Positions 63,699 to 64,000 of a stretch of 64,000 nt of DNA are shown piece after piece. Made by a program: the position numbers and the translations under genes. The stretch comes from Salvelinus alpinus (taxonomy: Eukaryota > Chordata > Actinopteri > Salmoniformes > Salmonidae): positions 18,474,072 to 18,538,071 of the forward strand of contig NC_092091.1 of the NCBI RefSeq assembly GCF_045679555.1, given 5' to 3'. Under the pieces are notes generated by a model. That model made no database searches. It was not told where the DNA came from and saw only the letters and a program-made list of their open reading frames with translations. Within the stretch, counting starts at the first letter, position 1. Each line of letters starts with the position of its first letter.

Positions 63699-64000
63699 CT
63701 GTGGACACACAGCAGGACAGACAGATAGTTAGACAGGGTCAGAACAAACAGCACATCAGAAGACATGAGTACCTGGACAATACTTGGATTAGACCTGTGG
63801 AAATAAGGCTCTCCGTCTTGAATTTATATCGGTGCTTTACCTGGACTGAAATACTGTAGGTGCTGGTACTGATTTTGGGTACCGGTAGTATTTCAATTTA
63901 GGTGCAGGAGCTCCACAATACTTTTGAGCTAATATTCTAAAAGAGGAACAGGAGCTCAAGCAGTAGAAAATGTCAAGAACTGATTCAGATAAATAGAGTA

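Overview
This window looks like nuclear DNA from a salmonid fish. It carries several Tc1-like DNA transposons, one of the same lineage as the salmonid elements from which Sleeping Beauty was rebuilt. It also has several copies of an L2/CR1-type LINE whose 3' tail reads (TTGAT)n, a LINE end with the salmonid SINE-like tail, tRNA-derived SINEs, solo LTRs, palindromic foldback repeats, long (CA)n runs and minisatellites. Coding sequence is a small fraction and is split by introns into short exons. No bacterial genes, CRISPR array or complete virus were seen. Species cannot be named from the sequence alone.

Two host genes can be assembled from exons with matching splice phases, both on the minus strand. 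The first is a TEAD transcription factor, closest in my reading to TEAD4. It has eleven coding exons from 45681 down to the stop codon at 15085, including a 23-base microexon (24380-24402). Its TEA DNA-binding domain is encoded by exons at 45338, 28558 and 27412, and its YAP/TAZ-binding domain by exons from 21846 down to 15085. The second is the C-terminal part of a DENND2-family Rab exchange factor, closest to DENND2A. It has nine coding exons from 63698 down to 56462 and its 5' part lies beyond the right edge. TEAD4 lies downstream of DENND2A in the same orientation, so the TEAD4 promoter should fall between about 45.7 and 56.4 kb.

Layout: 1-14.5 kb is a transposon graveyard beyond the 3' end of tead4. 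From 15 to 28.6 kb lie tead4 exons 2-11 with transposons in the introns. From 28.6 to 45.3 kb is the large first coding intron, which holds at least ten mobile-element insertions, several nested. From 45.7 to 56.4 kb is the intergenic and upstream region, with a 42-base minisatellite and a decayed LINE. From 56.4 to 63.7 kb is dennd2a.

The most unusual structures are: (1) a 39-base minisatellite in a dennd2a intron whose unit is a copy of the exon end plus its splice donor, leaving the whole 1185-base intron stop-free and in frame with both exons; (2) a tead4 microexon whose skipping gives an immediate stop codon, with a (UG)n tract starting 13 bases past its donor; (3) a tead4 first coding exon with no in-frame ATG; (4) a TA-flanked Tc1 shell whose transposase has been replaced by a LINE reverse transcriptase reading frame; and (5) a short Tc1 element with ends from two different families.
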